NCBI GenBank assembly: GCA_029215795.1
Contig: JARDYH010000002.1
Location: 47,228,001-47,292,000, forward strand
Length of the DNA: 64,000 nt
From: Anniella stebbinsi
Lineage: Eukaryota > Chordata > Lepidosauria > Squamata > Anniellidae
Direction of reading: 5' to 3'
The stretch's first letter is position 1. Every line of letters begins with the position of its first letter. The notes under the pieces were generated by a model. The model made no database searches. It was not told where the DNA came from and worked only from the letters and a program-made list of their open reading frames with translations. A program made the position numbers and the translations under genes. Below are positions 1 to 11,178 of the stretch, in pieces.

Positions 1-155
1 ATACAATCCTGTGTCATAGCCTGTGTTCAGAGCTGATGCTAAACCATACTTCAGCATTGTGAGAAAGAGCACAGGGCTAGCACGCTCCCCTCCTCTTCCC
101 TCATCTCCTCCTCCAGTATAGCCATGAGGAGAAAACCCGTAGCTTCTGTTTCTAT

Positions 156-488
156 GGGTGCCTCTACAAGAGCAATTTAAAGCTCTTTCAAAGCGCATTA
201 CCGATTTTACCTCCACATGAACGGAGGTTGAGGCGCTTTTTCTGTCTGATTATGCGCATTATCGAATGCGCGTTAAATAGAAAGTTTTAATTTACCGCGG
301 GAGTTAAAGCGCCTTATGACCATGTAAACAAGCGATTCTTCGCATATCAACAACTTTAAAGTGCATTTCATACTGCCGGTAATGCGCTTCACTGCCTCTC
401 GTGTATAGGAATTAGGGTAAAAGCGATTGTGAGAAAATGCGCATCATCGGGCAACCGGGCGTCAAGCCAAATTCTTGTAGAGGGGGCC
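156..488 (+). mobile_element. CpG-rich PIF/Harbinger-like MITE, copy 1
   Basis: A 333-bp non-coding element. Its ends are inverted repeats (left GGGTGCCTCTACAAG, right the complement of GGCCCCCTCTACAAG), flanked by TAT on both sides (153-155 and 489-491). A 3-bp duplication and GG-starting termini fit PIF/Harbinger. The body carries repeated GCGCATTA/ATGCGCAT words and is unusually rich in CpG. It is collinear with the inverted copy at 1644-1998, though clearly diverged. No transposase is encoded, so it would have depended on a partner element. The superfamily is inferred from ends and duplication only. Confidence 0.6.
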
Positions 489-843
489 TATTTTAGATTA
501 ATCACAGTTGGGCTTATCATTGAAATTCTAAAGTGTGGTTAACCTTAACTATTGTTGGTGGAAACAAGCCAACTTTAGAAAGTATAAAGTTCGAAGTTAG
601 CTTGTTTCAGCAAAGCATAGTTAGAATATAACTTGGGTAAGGCTAAACTCACTCCCCCCCCCGTTAGCTTTCCATAATCTTAATACACTTGCAAAGGTGG
701 GATTTGGGATGTTGGGGACCTTCAATTGTTGGTGGGGGGATTGTTTTGCTTTCGGGGGAGATTAGCTACTTATATTTTATGAGGTGTTGAGAATGGTTTT
801 CTTTTTTTTAGTTTATTTTAACCAAAAAGAGGAGAACATCCAA
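489..843. other. Unassigned stretch between MITEs
   Basis: No gene seen. The stretch is AT-rich and holds a C run near 652-662. The words AGTTTATTTTAAC at about 810-823 recur at about 1425-1438, on the far side of the next element and palindrome. Confidence 0.4.
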
Positions 844-1331
844 GGGCTCATCTACACCTATGGGTGTAGAGGGAGGGAGGGGAAGGATTGCAGACTTACC
901 AGTTTCCGCAATCCTCCCCCACCATCTACATCTGCATGATGTCCCAGAAGGATATCGTGGCCACCATTTTTTTCACGAAGAGGGAGAAGGAGCGCAACTG
1001 CGCTCCTCCACAAAAGTTTAAAACAAACAAAACCCCGAACCCGCTCTCCACCCCCCGATGGGCACAGGCTGCCCCCATGCATCTCCATGCCCATTTTAAG
1101 TGCCCCGCTACTCACAGGGAGGACGAGACAGCCCAGGAGCAGCAGCCACATGACCTGCACTCTGCAGGATGGTCCCGGGACCGTGGGAAAATTGGGTTTT
1201 CCATGATTCCCTATATCCCAGGGAAGTCCCTGGTTGTCCTGGGTTGCCCCCGGGATCCCCAATGTGTCATTTGGATGCACAGGGACAATCCAGGGACTAC
1301 CCTGGGATATAGGGTTGGTGTAGACATGCCC
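844..1331 (+). mobile_element. PIF/Harbinger-like non-autonomous element, 488 bp, copy 1 of 3
   Basis: Ends are GGGCTCATCTACACC and the complement of GGGCATGTCTACACC, flanked by CAA at 841-843 and 1332-1334. The interior is GC-rich and matches copies at 44280-44730 and 46299-46774, including CTCCCCCA near the left end and a run of CCCAGGGA/CCCGGGA-type words near the right end. Open frames of 158 and 189 codons on opposite strands cross it. They are by-products of its base composition, not genes. The third copy has an exact TTA duplication, which supports Harbinger. Confidence 0.65.
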
Positions 1332-1336
1332 CAAGT

Positions 1337-1424
1337 CAGGATAGAAAAAAGGAGAAACAGGTTCTCAGGATGCAATATATATATATTGCATCCTGAGAAC
1401 TGTTTCTCCTTTTTTTCTGTCCTA
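1337..1424. repeat. Near-perfect 88-bp palindrome with (AT)n centre
   Basis: Two arms of about 44 bases are reverse complements apart from about three mismatches and two 1-base indels. They meet at an ATATATATAT centre around 1376-1386. The arm reads GGAGAAACAG then TTCTCAGGATGCAATATA. It begins a few bases after the Harbinger-like element at 844-1331. It could be a very short MITE, a foldback product or a hairpin RNA source. The sequence does not decide. Confidence 0.8.
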
Positions 1425-1643
1425 GTTTATTTTAACACCAAGCTGTGGCTCCACTGAGAGATCAGCTGCCTGGCTGCTGTTTTGAAACTGGAGGAAAGAA
1501 GTAGTAAGGAAAATGCACTATGTGATTATATAGTGTCTTTCCCAGAGTGTTGCTATGTAGCACAGTTCTCTTCCCACTTAATCTCAATTCCATTTTCAAA
1601 ACACCAGCCAAGGCTCCTGATTTCTCAGCCAAGCCATGACTTA

Positions 1644-1998
1644 GGCCCCCTCCACAAGAATGCGCCTTTGCGCCTGGTTCCGCGATTATGCGCATTATCG
1701 CGGAGGCGCATTTACTCACAATCCCTCTGCACGGGAGGCGGCGAGAAGCGGCGAAGCGCATTAAAAGATGCCCAAAAAGTGCTTTCCAGGTAGTTAATGC
1801 GCATAATCGCTTGTTCACACAGCGAAAATGCGCTTTAACGGCCGGAGCAAAATAAAAGTCGCTATTTAACGCGCGTTCGAAAATGCGCATTATCGGGGAG
1901 ATAACGCGCCTGTACGCCCGTTTTGCGCTCCGCTCGTGTGTAGGTAAAATTTATAATGAGCCTTCAAGGCTCATTAAACGCCCCGTGTGGAGGAGGCC
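1644..1998 (-). mobile_element. CpG-rich PIF/Harbinger-like MITE, copy 2 (inverted)
   Basis: A 355-bp element bounded by GGCCCCCTCCACA and its near-complement TGTGGAGGAGGCC, flanked by exact TTA duplications at 1641-1643 and 1999-2001. Harbinger elements typically duplicate a 3-bp TWA site. It is CpG-dense (GCGCATTATCGCG, GCGCGTTCG), in contrast to its surroundings, and is the reverse complement of the element at 156-488. Short open frames of 142 and 103 codons cross it and resemble no family I know. Confidence 0.7.
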
Positions 1999-2001
1999 TT
2001 A

Positions 2002-4033
2002 GTGCAGTGACTTGGCTTTTTAAAAGGTTGAAGAAAAGAAAACAAACTGTCACCATCTCGGAAGAAAAAGTGTAAATAACCCCTCCACAAGAACATTCAC
2101 CACTCGTCTCAGTCTTTGTCACCCTCCTCCATCTTTGGCAATGGTTACACCCCCCACCCCACCCCACCCCGCAAACTCCACTGCAAATGCAAAGAAAAAG
2201 TTCTTCTCAGAACTTCAGCACAGCGCTATGATTAACTACAGTTTCTCTAGACAGGAACAACTTGACAAGCTGAAGTTAATCTAAAATGGAAGCAAAAGTC
2301 AGTAGCACTGGGAAAACTACAATTCCCAGAGCTCCTTCTGCCTGGCACAGAGCCAAGACCATGTGCCAGGCATCAGAGAGGGGGCAAGAAACAAGAGACT
2401 TCTCTCCACTGTTTTGCTGCTTTTGGCGCAACAAGAAAGGAAAATGAGTGGGATGGATCTTGGAGGCGAAGCTGAGTGGGTGGGTGGGATAAATGGGTTA
2501 AGGTCCTCTCCATCTCACCTTAAAATCTGAATTAGAGAAAAACGTTAGGGGGTGATACTGCTTATCTTACATTTTAAGTCTGTTGTCTGTGCTTGGATAA
2601 CATTTGGCACCATCACTAAACAACACAGACTCCTGATTTAACCATCAGTCATTTTAGTTCCATGTGTCAATCGAAAGGAAGAAACATTATGTTTGATCTG
2701 CATTTCCAGAGAAAGTATGCTTACTGCTGAGGCTCAGGAAAACATTTTTAAAGAAAATATTGAAAAGTTAGAGCATAGATTATGTGTCAAAATCAAACTA
2801 TTGTGATAAAGGAGGAATTATGGTAGTCATTCTATTGTAGATAAATATGGGTCGTAACTATTCAAACTATAACAAGATTGGGAGTCTTCTTTTAATGACT
2901 CATTCTATGTACATGCAGTGATGCCTCTTGGTGATTCAGGAGCATCATCATTGCAAACAGGCATACAAAATAAAATTGCTCCTGTCATTCTTAAACTAAT
3001 CAGCTCAATTTTTTTTGTTTGGATTCCCTGATCTTCCTAGAATTACTCATAAGGCAAATGGAGCACAGCAATAATGTTATGCGTCTGCTGCCATTTCAGA
3101 GAAGTTGGAAACATCCAGCATATCACCAAAGTGGTACATTAACTAGGAAAAATAGCAGTGGGATGGTTTATGTGTTTATAAGTCACCCAGTCTGCATCAC
3201 CAACATATCATGACCCCTTTTATATAGCAATTGCTCTTCCCCAAGCATCCCACACAAATAAAAATGTTGATAAATATTCACAATAACACATTACTCCCCC
3301 CTCTTTAGAAAGTGAGCAACCTGCATTCAAGCATACCGAATACTAAAATGGAGGAACAGACAGGCTTGGAAAGGATCCATTTAATTGAGAGGGATCCTTG
3401 AGATATGCATAAAATCATGAGGGGGAGTGTTAAAAGCCTGCTAAAAATTGGCAGACCATGGCCTATGCATGTACATACCCATATCTTGCCCACGGACACT
3501 TGGCAGTAGCAAGTACTCCTGATGGAGTAAGGATGAAGGGAAAACAATTAGGAATGTCCCCCTTATAGTTTTACAGGACCATGGTGAGAAGGAATTGACC
3601 CCAGAGAAAAGACCCATATTCTCCAAGCCCGATGTTCCACGAGAATGACCACCCTCAAGAACAGGGAATGTCCCTTTTCAGTTTTAAAGGCTACAAGGTA
3701 AATTGGATGTGTATCCAAAAGTGTTTCTGAGTGCATATTTAGTTATTAGGGTATGCAGAGCGGGTCTTCTCTGCCCCGACATTCAAGGCGGAACTCCATT
3801 GAGGCATTTCTCCACCCCGATTTCCAGAGCAAAGTTTGGTGAAAAACTGCCCTGCTTTTCGGTAACTGGTACATTCTTGTCAATGGGAATTAACAGAAAT
3901 TCTCACAGCTCCATCAGTTTTCAAGATAAACACATGAAAATTGGAACTGTGACAGCTTTTAAAGAGGGCTTTAGGCATACTAAATTTGGAGCAGCAGATC
4001 CCTGCATGCAGTGATTTAAAGGGAATTTTTTAA
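2002..4033. other. Unassigned non-coding stretch
   Basis: No gene or clear element seen. A fragment with ACTACAATTCCCAGAGCTCC at about 2308-2327 resembles the hairpin MITEs with ACTACAACTCCCA motifs found elsewhere here. Short open frames (up to 103 codons) show no recognisable domain. Confidence 0.4.
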
Positions 4034-4528
4034 TAGGGGTGTGCACGGGAGGAAAATTTGTATCGGAATCGGGACCTCAGATTTTGCCCTGGATTGGATC
4101 GGACAAAATCGGAGGTCCCGCGAATCCAATTGGATCCGATTCCGATCCGAAAATCGGACGTCCAATTTTTGGATCGGATGCCATTTTAGGTGTTTTCGCC
4201 ATAGGCTTGCATTGGGGCACTCTACTGAGAGGCAGGCCGCAAAGCCTGTTTCTCAGTAGAAGGGACCAACGGGCAGCAGCGGATGGCCCCAGCAGGTAAG
4301 TGGAGACCTCCCCCTCCCTCCACTCGCACTCCTTACCTGCCGGGGCCGCAAAACACAAAAATTGGAGGTCCAATTTTCTGATTTTTCCTGATTAAAATCG
4401 GGGGGGGGGGATTGGATTGGAAAAAATCGGCCCTTCATTTTTTGAAATAGGAATCGTTTCCTTTAGTTCCGATTTTGGCTGGATCAGATCCAGATCATGG
4501 ATCGAATCTGATCTGCTGCACATCCCTA
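4034..4528. mobile_element. hAT-like MITE with ATCGG/CCGAT-rich interior
   Basis: Ends are TAGGGGTGTGCACG and TGCACATCCCTA. The flanking octamers are TTTTTTAA (4026-4033) and ATTTTTAA (4529-4536), a 7/8 match and close to the 8-bp duplication of hAT elements. The interior is dominated by imperfect palindromes of ATCGGA/TCCGAT words. The same termini occur at 45330 and, with an exact 8-bp duplication, at 61899-63035. No transposase is present. Confidence 0.6.
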
Positions 4529-4648
4529 ATTTTTAATATCTGAACTGAAATGTCCTGTCAGGCACCTCTTGTACTTTGATCTGTATGGTGAGGGAGAGGG
4601 AAACGAAGCAGCAGGATAAAAGTGCTTAGCGCAATTATATATAGCATC

Positions 4649-4653
<5 letters not shown>

Positions 4654-4689
<36 letters not shown>
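4654..4689. repeat. (AT)n microsatellite
   Basis: An uninterrupted run of about 18 AT units. Confidence 0.95.
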
Positions 4690-4691
<2 letters not shown>

Positions 4692-5260
4692 TACAACAGT
4701 AGCACACAGCTTGCCCATCCTCAGAGAGGACAGAAGTCTCGCAGGATGAGGAGGGAACCCTCCCCCACTGTCAGTCAGGCACATTGAAGTGAATCAAGGC
4801 AACAACAGCTTAGGGGGCTACACAACTTGGAGGAGAAGGAGCTGCCCCCCTGCACTGGAAGCCCAGCCAGCCAATAAGAAGTAATTTAACTGAAATAAAC
4901 AGCCTGCCTGACTCAGGTGTAGAAGCTTACTCACTCACAAAGCCAGCCCAGCAGCACTTTCACACTGTGGCTGACTTCTATGAGTTCAAGCAGAAATGCG
5001 CAATCAACCAGCCCTGCCCCTGCACGCCCTCTCCCCCCACCCATGGCCAGAACCACCACCACCAGTGTTTCCCAGGCCTCATGATGGAACATTATCAAAG
5101 TGTGCTTTATTAATTGTAAACTGCTTATATGCACTGCACAACTCTAAAACACACAAACATGCAAGTACAAGAAAACACTTGTAACTTTGAAGCCAAATGC
5201 TGCTGGGAAGGCTCAACTTAGAGGAAGGAGAGCTACAGAACATCAAACTGTTAAGGGGGA

Positions 5261-5314
5261 AATAATAATAATAATGATAATGATAATCATCATCATCATC
5301 ATCATCATCATCAT
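5261..5314. repeat. Compound (AAT)n-(GATAAT)n-(CAT)n microsatellite
   Basis: AAT units pass through ATGATA words into about eight CAT units. The acidic and isoleucine-rich open frames here are artefacts of the repeat. Confidence 0.95.
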
Positions 5315-5376
5315 GCAACCCAGCCCTGCAAGGCAGAATGGGCAGCCACATTGGAAGAAAAAGCTTCAGGACCTTT

Positions 5377-5419
5377 ACCCTCGATCCTGAGGGAGAGGCA
5401 GGTAATAAATAAATAAATA

Positions 5420-5453
<34 letters not shown>

Positions 5454-5476
5454 ATTATTATTATTATTATTATTAC
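5377..5476 (+). mobile_element. 3' tail of an L2-like LINE with (ATT)n
   Basis: CTCGATCCTGAGGGAGAGGC followed by AGGTAATAAATAAATA and a long (ATT)n run. The same tail (CCTTGATC, GAGAGGCGGGTAATAAATAA, then ATT units) closes the L2-like LINE at 11214-12115, so this is a strongly 5'-truncated copy. The (ATT)n run spans about 5420-5476. Confidence 0.6.
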
Positions 5477-5566
5477 CCTCCCCTGGAAGAGGGTGTTTCC
5501 TATTTTGAAATGAGAACTAGAGGAAAACAACAACACAAATCTCTGAAACGCAACAGAAGATCTCGT

Positions 5567-5598
<32 letters not shown>
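5567..5598. repeat. (CT)n microsatellite
   Basis: About 15 CT units. A shorter CT-rich stretch follows at about 5650-5670. Confidence 0.95.
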
Positions 5599-5599
<1 letters not shown>

Positions 5600-5600
<1 letters not shown>

Positions 5601-6069
5601 AATAAATTCAATAATATCTCACTTTACAACAAACACTATCTCACTGCACCCTCTCTCTCACTCTCTCTGAATGAAATGAACGCTGCAAGAACTACAATGA
5701 GCACACGGAATCAAGGACTGGCATTCCCTCTTGTAAACACTGTGATTGGAGGAGAACAGAACACGGTCATGGACAATGCTGTGGCAATTCTTAATTGGTT
5801 AGCCACAGATGTCAATATCAATTTTCAAAACTACCCCACACCATCACCCCATGTTCCTTATTGGGAGGTTTTCAATGAGACACCACACACACAAAACAGT
5901 CAAATAATTTAGGAGACATTAGAAGCTCTGATTGGGCATGTCTCCACTCTGAAATGATTCTATTGGTTTAGAAGCAGCCAATCTCTGCTCTGGAAGATTG
6001 AATGCACTGCAGATGTTCAGAGTTATCAGATCATTCTGGGATGGAGCGAACACCCTTAGTAGTTATGTA
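5600..6069. other. Unassigned non-coding stretch
   Basis: Nothing recognised. The 78-codon frame at 5676-5912 has no family signature that I can see. Confidence 0.4.
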
Positions 6070-6225
6070 GTTCCAACAAGGAAAAAAAGGCGCTGCCTCA
6101 TCCTGAGACTAACTCCAGGTTTTCATGCAGGGGTCTTTTTTAACTATAATTGGAGATGCCCAGAACAGAACTCGAGGACTTCTGCATGCAAAGCATTTGC
6201 TCTGCCACTGAGCTAAGTCCCTTCC
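6070..6225 (-). mobile_element. tRNA-derived SINE fragment
   Basis: On the minus strand the region opens with TTAGCTCAGTGGCAGAGCAA (A-box-like) and GCATGCAGAAG, followed by a decayed B-box area and GACCCCTGCATGAAAACC. This order matches the SINE at 33003-33288. It is too decayed in the B box to be a functional tRNA gene. Confidence 0.55.
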
Positions 6226-6294
6226 CCTTTCTGAACTAAGGCCTTTCTATTGACTACATCGTCAGTAGAATGTACTTTCAGATGCACATCCAGT

Positions 6295-6614
6295 TAGGCT
6301 GACCATATGAAAAGGAGGACAGGGCTCTTGTAACTTTAACAGTTGTAGAGAAAAGGGAATTTCAGCCAGTGTCATTTGTATGCAATTAGTTCCTGGTGAA
6401 ATTCCCTCTTCATCACAACAGTTAAAGTTGCAGGGGCCCTGCCTTCTTCTGTATATGGTCACTCTAGTATAGTGCCTGCAACTTTAACTGTTGTGATGAA
6501 GAGGGAATATCACCAGGAACTAATTGCATACAAATGACGCTGGCTGAAATTCCCTTTTCTCTACAACTGTTAAAGTTACAAGAGCCCTGTCCTCCTTTTC
6601 ATATGGTCAGCCTA
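6295..6614. mobile_element. Palindromic MITE (inverted dimer), TAGGCTGACCATATG family, complete
   Basis: A 320-bp element bounded by TAGGCTGACCATATG and CATATGGTCAGCCTA. Each half is about 150-170 bases, and the right half is the reverse complement of the left. The left half itself ends with an inner copy of the terminus (ATATGGTCACTCTA at about 6453-6466). The half-units are internally self-complementary (AACTTTAACAGTTGT pairing with ACAACAGTTAAAGTT), giving hairpins within a hairpin. Flanks ATCCAGTT and AAACAGTT match 6/8, suggestive of an old 8-bp hAT-type duplication; TA alone cannot be excluded. Confidence 0.7.
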
Positions 6615-8189
6615 AAACAGTTTAAGCCTACAGTTTCTGGTCCAATGAGTGATACATACACAGAATGGTGTTTCCATGTACAAATTCACTTAGTTGGGCA
6701 ATGAAAGACGTTAAGAAGGGCAAACTTTCCAAAATGCCCCTCAGATAATTACACCTCCCTCATAATTTGAGTACGAAATCAGGTGCATCCTCCAGATGAT
6801 TTCCTGCTGGAATCATCTTAGCTTGAAATCCAGTGAGCATTCAAAAGTACTGGCTAACATTTGGTCTCAGAATTTTGCAACAACAATTTAGTCTGCTGAC
6901 CTAAATTCCTAACAATGAACAATTGTATGTACTTGAAAAGGCTATAAGCCAAACTGGAATGCTTACAATCAAAACTGTAACCCCTCCATCCAACCCCTAT
7001 TCCAAGGAGGCTGATATGAAAGTGGCATTTTCCACAAACACAAATGTTTCATCTGATAAATGAGAAAAGGGGGGGAAATTGCTTTTCATTTTGATGTGAG
7101 AGAACTACACATGTGGGACATATTCTGGCAAGCCCAATAGAAAAAGAAAATAATAAAACAACTTCCACTCCAATATTCCTCAAGGGTATTCTGCAAGACT
7201 TTAAAAAAAACCCTGAAAGCTCATCCAGTGATTTTACACATAACGAGTTGGCAATTCTAGGCTGGACATAGGCCTGGTTTGTTTGCCAAAAGTACATTCT
7301 GGATACTGCTGCAGTGTAAAACAAGCCATTGCCCTGTTCCAATTTTTTGTCCTCCATTTTATGGAAAGTGACTTTCCATTTTCTTGAATCACCAAAACCT
7401 TGGATAGAAACTTAAAGAATATCATGAATATGTGAAAAACTTAAAGAGCACCTAGATGACTGCAGTACAGTGGTCATTCATTGTAATTTCTATAAGGAAC
7501 ACTGCAAATTCAACAATTGTAGAATGCTCAGTTTGAGGTGTATTTCAATGAATTTTCTTTTGCAGGGGGTTCAAATTAGTATGGTACAGGATTGCAGCGA
7601 ATAAAAAATGAAGTATAATATTCGAAAAATCTGCTAGGGGAACCTGGCTAAGTGAGGCAATCCTGAAATGTGTGTCCCAATGCTAGGCAGCAAAACCAGA
7701 AGCTAGAGACGAAAGAACAAGCTGATATGTAATGCTGTTGGAATAAGCACCAATGCTCCTGCTGAAATCTTATCTGCTTTCCATCATCAAATGCTTAAAC
7801 ATTTCTTCAGAAATGACTACTTTTGGCACCAAGTTCACACATCCATCTTTAAAAATATGTCCATGCAAAAAGTTGAAAAATCCATCTTTCCCTGGAATAC
7901 CATATTTCATGGGGTGGGTGGGTAGGTTATCTTTATCCTTGATAGTCATTTAGGTGCAACTGAAATGCCATAGTTTAATGAAGGGGAATTAGTATAGATG
8001 CCTCCAGTGCCCATTTGAAAATCCATGCCTGGTTTACCCAACAAATTCAGGACTTGGATTTATTTTAAGAAGTCTGATGATACTGAAATTCATTAGGAAC
8101 GGACTCAAAAATCGGGGAGCTGCATTTTGGACAACACTTGAAAGGAACCACACACTTGCTCCCCTGTGCTGGAGACAACAAGAACACAG
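6615..8189. other. Unassigned non-coding stretch
   Basis: AT-rich, with no gene and no clear repeat boundary. Short frames at 7049-7357 and 7753-7953 show no domain. Confidence 0.4.
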
Positions 8190-8735
8190 AGGTGAGCAAC
8201 CTGTGGCCTTCCAGATGTTATTGCACTACAACTCCTATCATCCCTGACTATTTGCCATGCTGACTGGGGCTGATGGAAGTTGGTGCCTGACAATAGAGCA
8301 ATCTTCACAGCACCAGGTTGGCATCGCCTCCTCCTTAACTTTGCACTTTCCCTCTCCTGGGGCAGTGTCAGGTAATCCCAACACTGAGGAGGGAGTTTGG
8401 GGTTTTTGGGTGGCCATCCGGGTCCCAGAGCCACCCCTACCCTCTTCCTGGTGGAAGGTGACTAATCGCTGGTCACCTTCCACCAGGCTCTGCTGCCAGG
8501 ATGGCAACATTACACAGTGGAAGCACTATATTGATATCACTCCCTTTGAAAAAATTGGGGTAAATCCCCGAATTTTTCAAATTGGAGCATCGCAGGGCAG
8601 CACCACAGTGGCTGTGAAGCTGCACCTGTGTCGTCTAACTGATGGGGTGCAGATCCACAGCCACTGCAGGGCTTTCCCCATGTATAGATAGCCCCAAGAT
8701 TTGGAGGGCTGGCAGGTTACTGACCCCTAGACTAG
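8190..8735. mobile_element. Decayed hairpin MITE (GTGAGCAACCTGTGG...CAGGTTACTGACCCC)
   Basis: The left end has GGTGAGCAACCTGTGGCC and ACTACAACTCCTATCATC. The right end, GGAGGGCTGGCAGGTTACTG then ACCCCTAG, is its approximate complement. The interior holds a perfect 16-bp hairpin at 8447-8487 with a 9-base loop. These termini resemble abundant short sauropsid DNA elements. A 144-codon frame at 8257-8691 lies inside and has no recognisable domain. Confidence 0.4.
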
Positions 8736-9331
8736 AGCATACAGCAAATGAAGTACTTCCTCATTGGTTTTCCAGGTCACTGCCCCTTTTTTGCCATAAG
8801 AATCAAAGGAGGACATTTGCTCCATTGACTTGTATGGGACTCAGAAAAGAGGATGCAGTCTAGACAATCCTTGGCAGGGGACTTGATTCTCTCAACTGCA
8901 GATCTTGTTGTTCATCAGGATTGCAGTGGGAGGCAGATGCTCCCACTCCATTCCCTTCAAAGTTTTTTCCAGATTGCAGCATCTTTTTTCACACTTCTAA
9001 CTTCCCATAACAGCACTAATAACCAGAGGTGGATGCAGCCAAATGCATTCACACACCCACAATTACCACCATTCATTTTATTTTGCCATTTCTTAAAGAT
9101 CTTGCACTGCCCTGAGGGTCTTTCATTCCTATCTGTTCAATATACTACTGCTCATTAGATGTACTATTCATAGATATACATTCGCCTGCTTCTAGAAAAA
9201 ATACTGTTGTTCCTTTGAAGGCCACCATTTTCTGAGCTGCAATAATTTTGAAGAAGTTCAGGGCAGAAATGCAAAATGAGAAGGGTTTGGTTTTTTTATT
9301 TTTGCACTGAAAAAAATCCATGCATTTAAAC

Positions 9332-9367
<36 letters not shown>

Positions 9368-11131
9368 CCTCTACTCTGAAACATAATCAACACCATGATT
9401 AATTGAGCCTTGATCATGGTGCAGACAGAAAATTCACTATGAAAGGGCAAGTTTGAAAGCACATTGTCCAAATGAGCTCTCTGTACCATGAGACACCAGT
9501 AAACAGTCCCGTTTTTTTTCGATACATGAATGTTTGTGTACACATTCACCCCTTGTATGGGCAAAAGAACGATGGTTATTTTTTCCATAGTCAGTCCTGA
9601 TTTTTCACATGCTGCCCTGAGATTCTGACCCTCAGCATTTGCACCCTAAGGGCAATTGGAAAGCTTGTGATCTCATGCTGACACGAGAACTGAAGGGAAA
9701 GACTTTGAGGATGGTTTGCCGGCTCCGTGGCTGTAACTTGAAACCAGGGGTGCTTAGACCACTATGCTCGCCTTATAAAAAGAAAACCATGGGGCTCTTT
9801 TAATTATTTCAAGGTAAATGGCAGAGGTTCAACGGAAAGCAGTAGCGTTTGTACTATTTTGGACCTGAAATCATGCCAACCTGGCTGTTTTCACTGTTGT
9901 TCCTCTTTATTCATGACTGGGATGCAGGGCAAGATAGCAAAGAGGCTGGTGCCGGCTGATAAAAGAGGGAGAGGGAGAGCCCTGAATGGTGATATGAAAT
10001 CAATGTTTGTAAACAACTAATATTGCTTTGTTGAAAACATTAGGGTATATATGAAATGATGGAAAATAAAGGCTAGCTCTCTCACCCTGTCTCTCTAAAA
10101 AAGGGCTAATTTAGGACTTTGATAATTACAATACTCTGTAGTACGTATCATGCTGGCATAATGTTATGTTAGTGAGAAGAGAAGGAATTCAGCTTCAGTT
10201 CATGCCTCATTGCACTCTAAATGGGATGCTATTTCAATGTGACAGGTACGTACTTTTCAGTCTCACTCCTTAAGTCTCTTCATTCTGGAACGAGCATGCC
10301 ACACAAAGCATTCTTTCGTCCCTAACAGTATAAGCCAATGTGTGTGTTGGATGAGGCCCAAGTACTTCACTGATGATTTAATTGGTGTCATAGGACCATT
10401 TCTTAAGAGACACCACTATGATGGAGATATTCACCATGGGGTAGCAGTGGTTGCTTAAGTCATCATGCAGCAGAAAAATGGCTTGTGGCCCGGATACCTG
10501 GAAGAGTGTCTATTCCCATATCAAGGGATGTACAGATTTTGTTAAATCTGTTCCATCTGTGCTTGGCAGATTGTCAGGGATCTTCCATTCTGTTATCCAC
10601 TCATTGACGGAATCTGGGGTGTTGGGATTTTTTTAATCAAAATTTTGTTTTACTTACACTAATACTCATTATCACAACCCCATCCTCCAGGAGAGCCACT
10701 CTGGCCTGCTATTGATCCGCTGCTATAACCTATGGCAGCCAGAAAAGTTCAGGTAAGTCCCGTGGGTGTGGGAGCTTTGGACCAATTCATCCTGGTGGCC
10801 AGCTGCTGCCCCACCCCCAGTGCCAGCCCACTTGCAGGACTCATCTGAAGCCTCCGTTCGCACTGGTGAGGCACCCGGAAAACCACAACAGCTGACCTGC
10901 TTCACATTCAGAACCAAATCCAAGTGGGCCAGGGCAGTTCCAAGCAGTCCCAAGTCGAATTGGGGCTGATTTGGAAGCCCTAAAACCATCAAACTATAAA
11001 ATAAAGGCTGAACAGGGATAGAGGAGAACTTTGTTTGGTCCATCTTTTAAAGTGACCTGACTTTGAGGGTAGAGGTTGCAGCTCCTTCTATTTTGGAACT
11101 TTTTTTCCTTTAAAGAGGGACTTCTTCTCAA
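8736..11131. other. Unassigned non-coding stretch with (CT)n
   Basis: Contains a clean (CT)n run at 9333-9365. No gene, promoter or element boundary recognised. The opposed 106- and 67-codon frames at 10723-11043 are overlapping products of the same sequence without a domain. Confidence 0.4.
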
Positions 11132-11178
11132 AGAATCATAGGATCATAGAATAGTAGAGTTGGAAGGGGGGTATAAGG

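Noticed and set aside
888..1457. A 189-codon open frame on + and a 158-codon frame on -
   Set aside because: Both lie in a repeated Harbinger-like element. Other copies keep only the DNA pattern, not the frames, and no domain is visible.
1644..1998. CpG-island promoter
   Set aside because: The CpG-rich segment has exact TTA-flanked inverted termini and a second copy, so it is a MITE; there is no gene beside it.
5261..5476. Acidic or isoleucine-rich peptides in this region
   Set aside because: They are direct translations of trinucleotide microsatellites.
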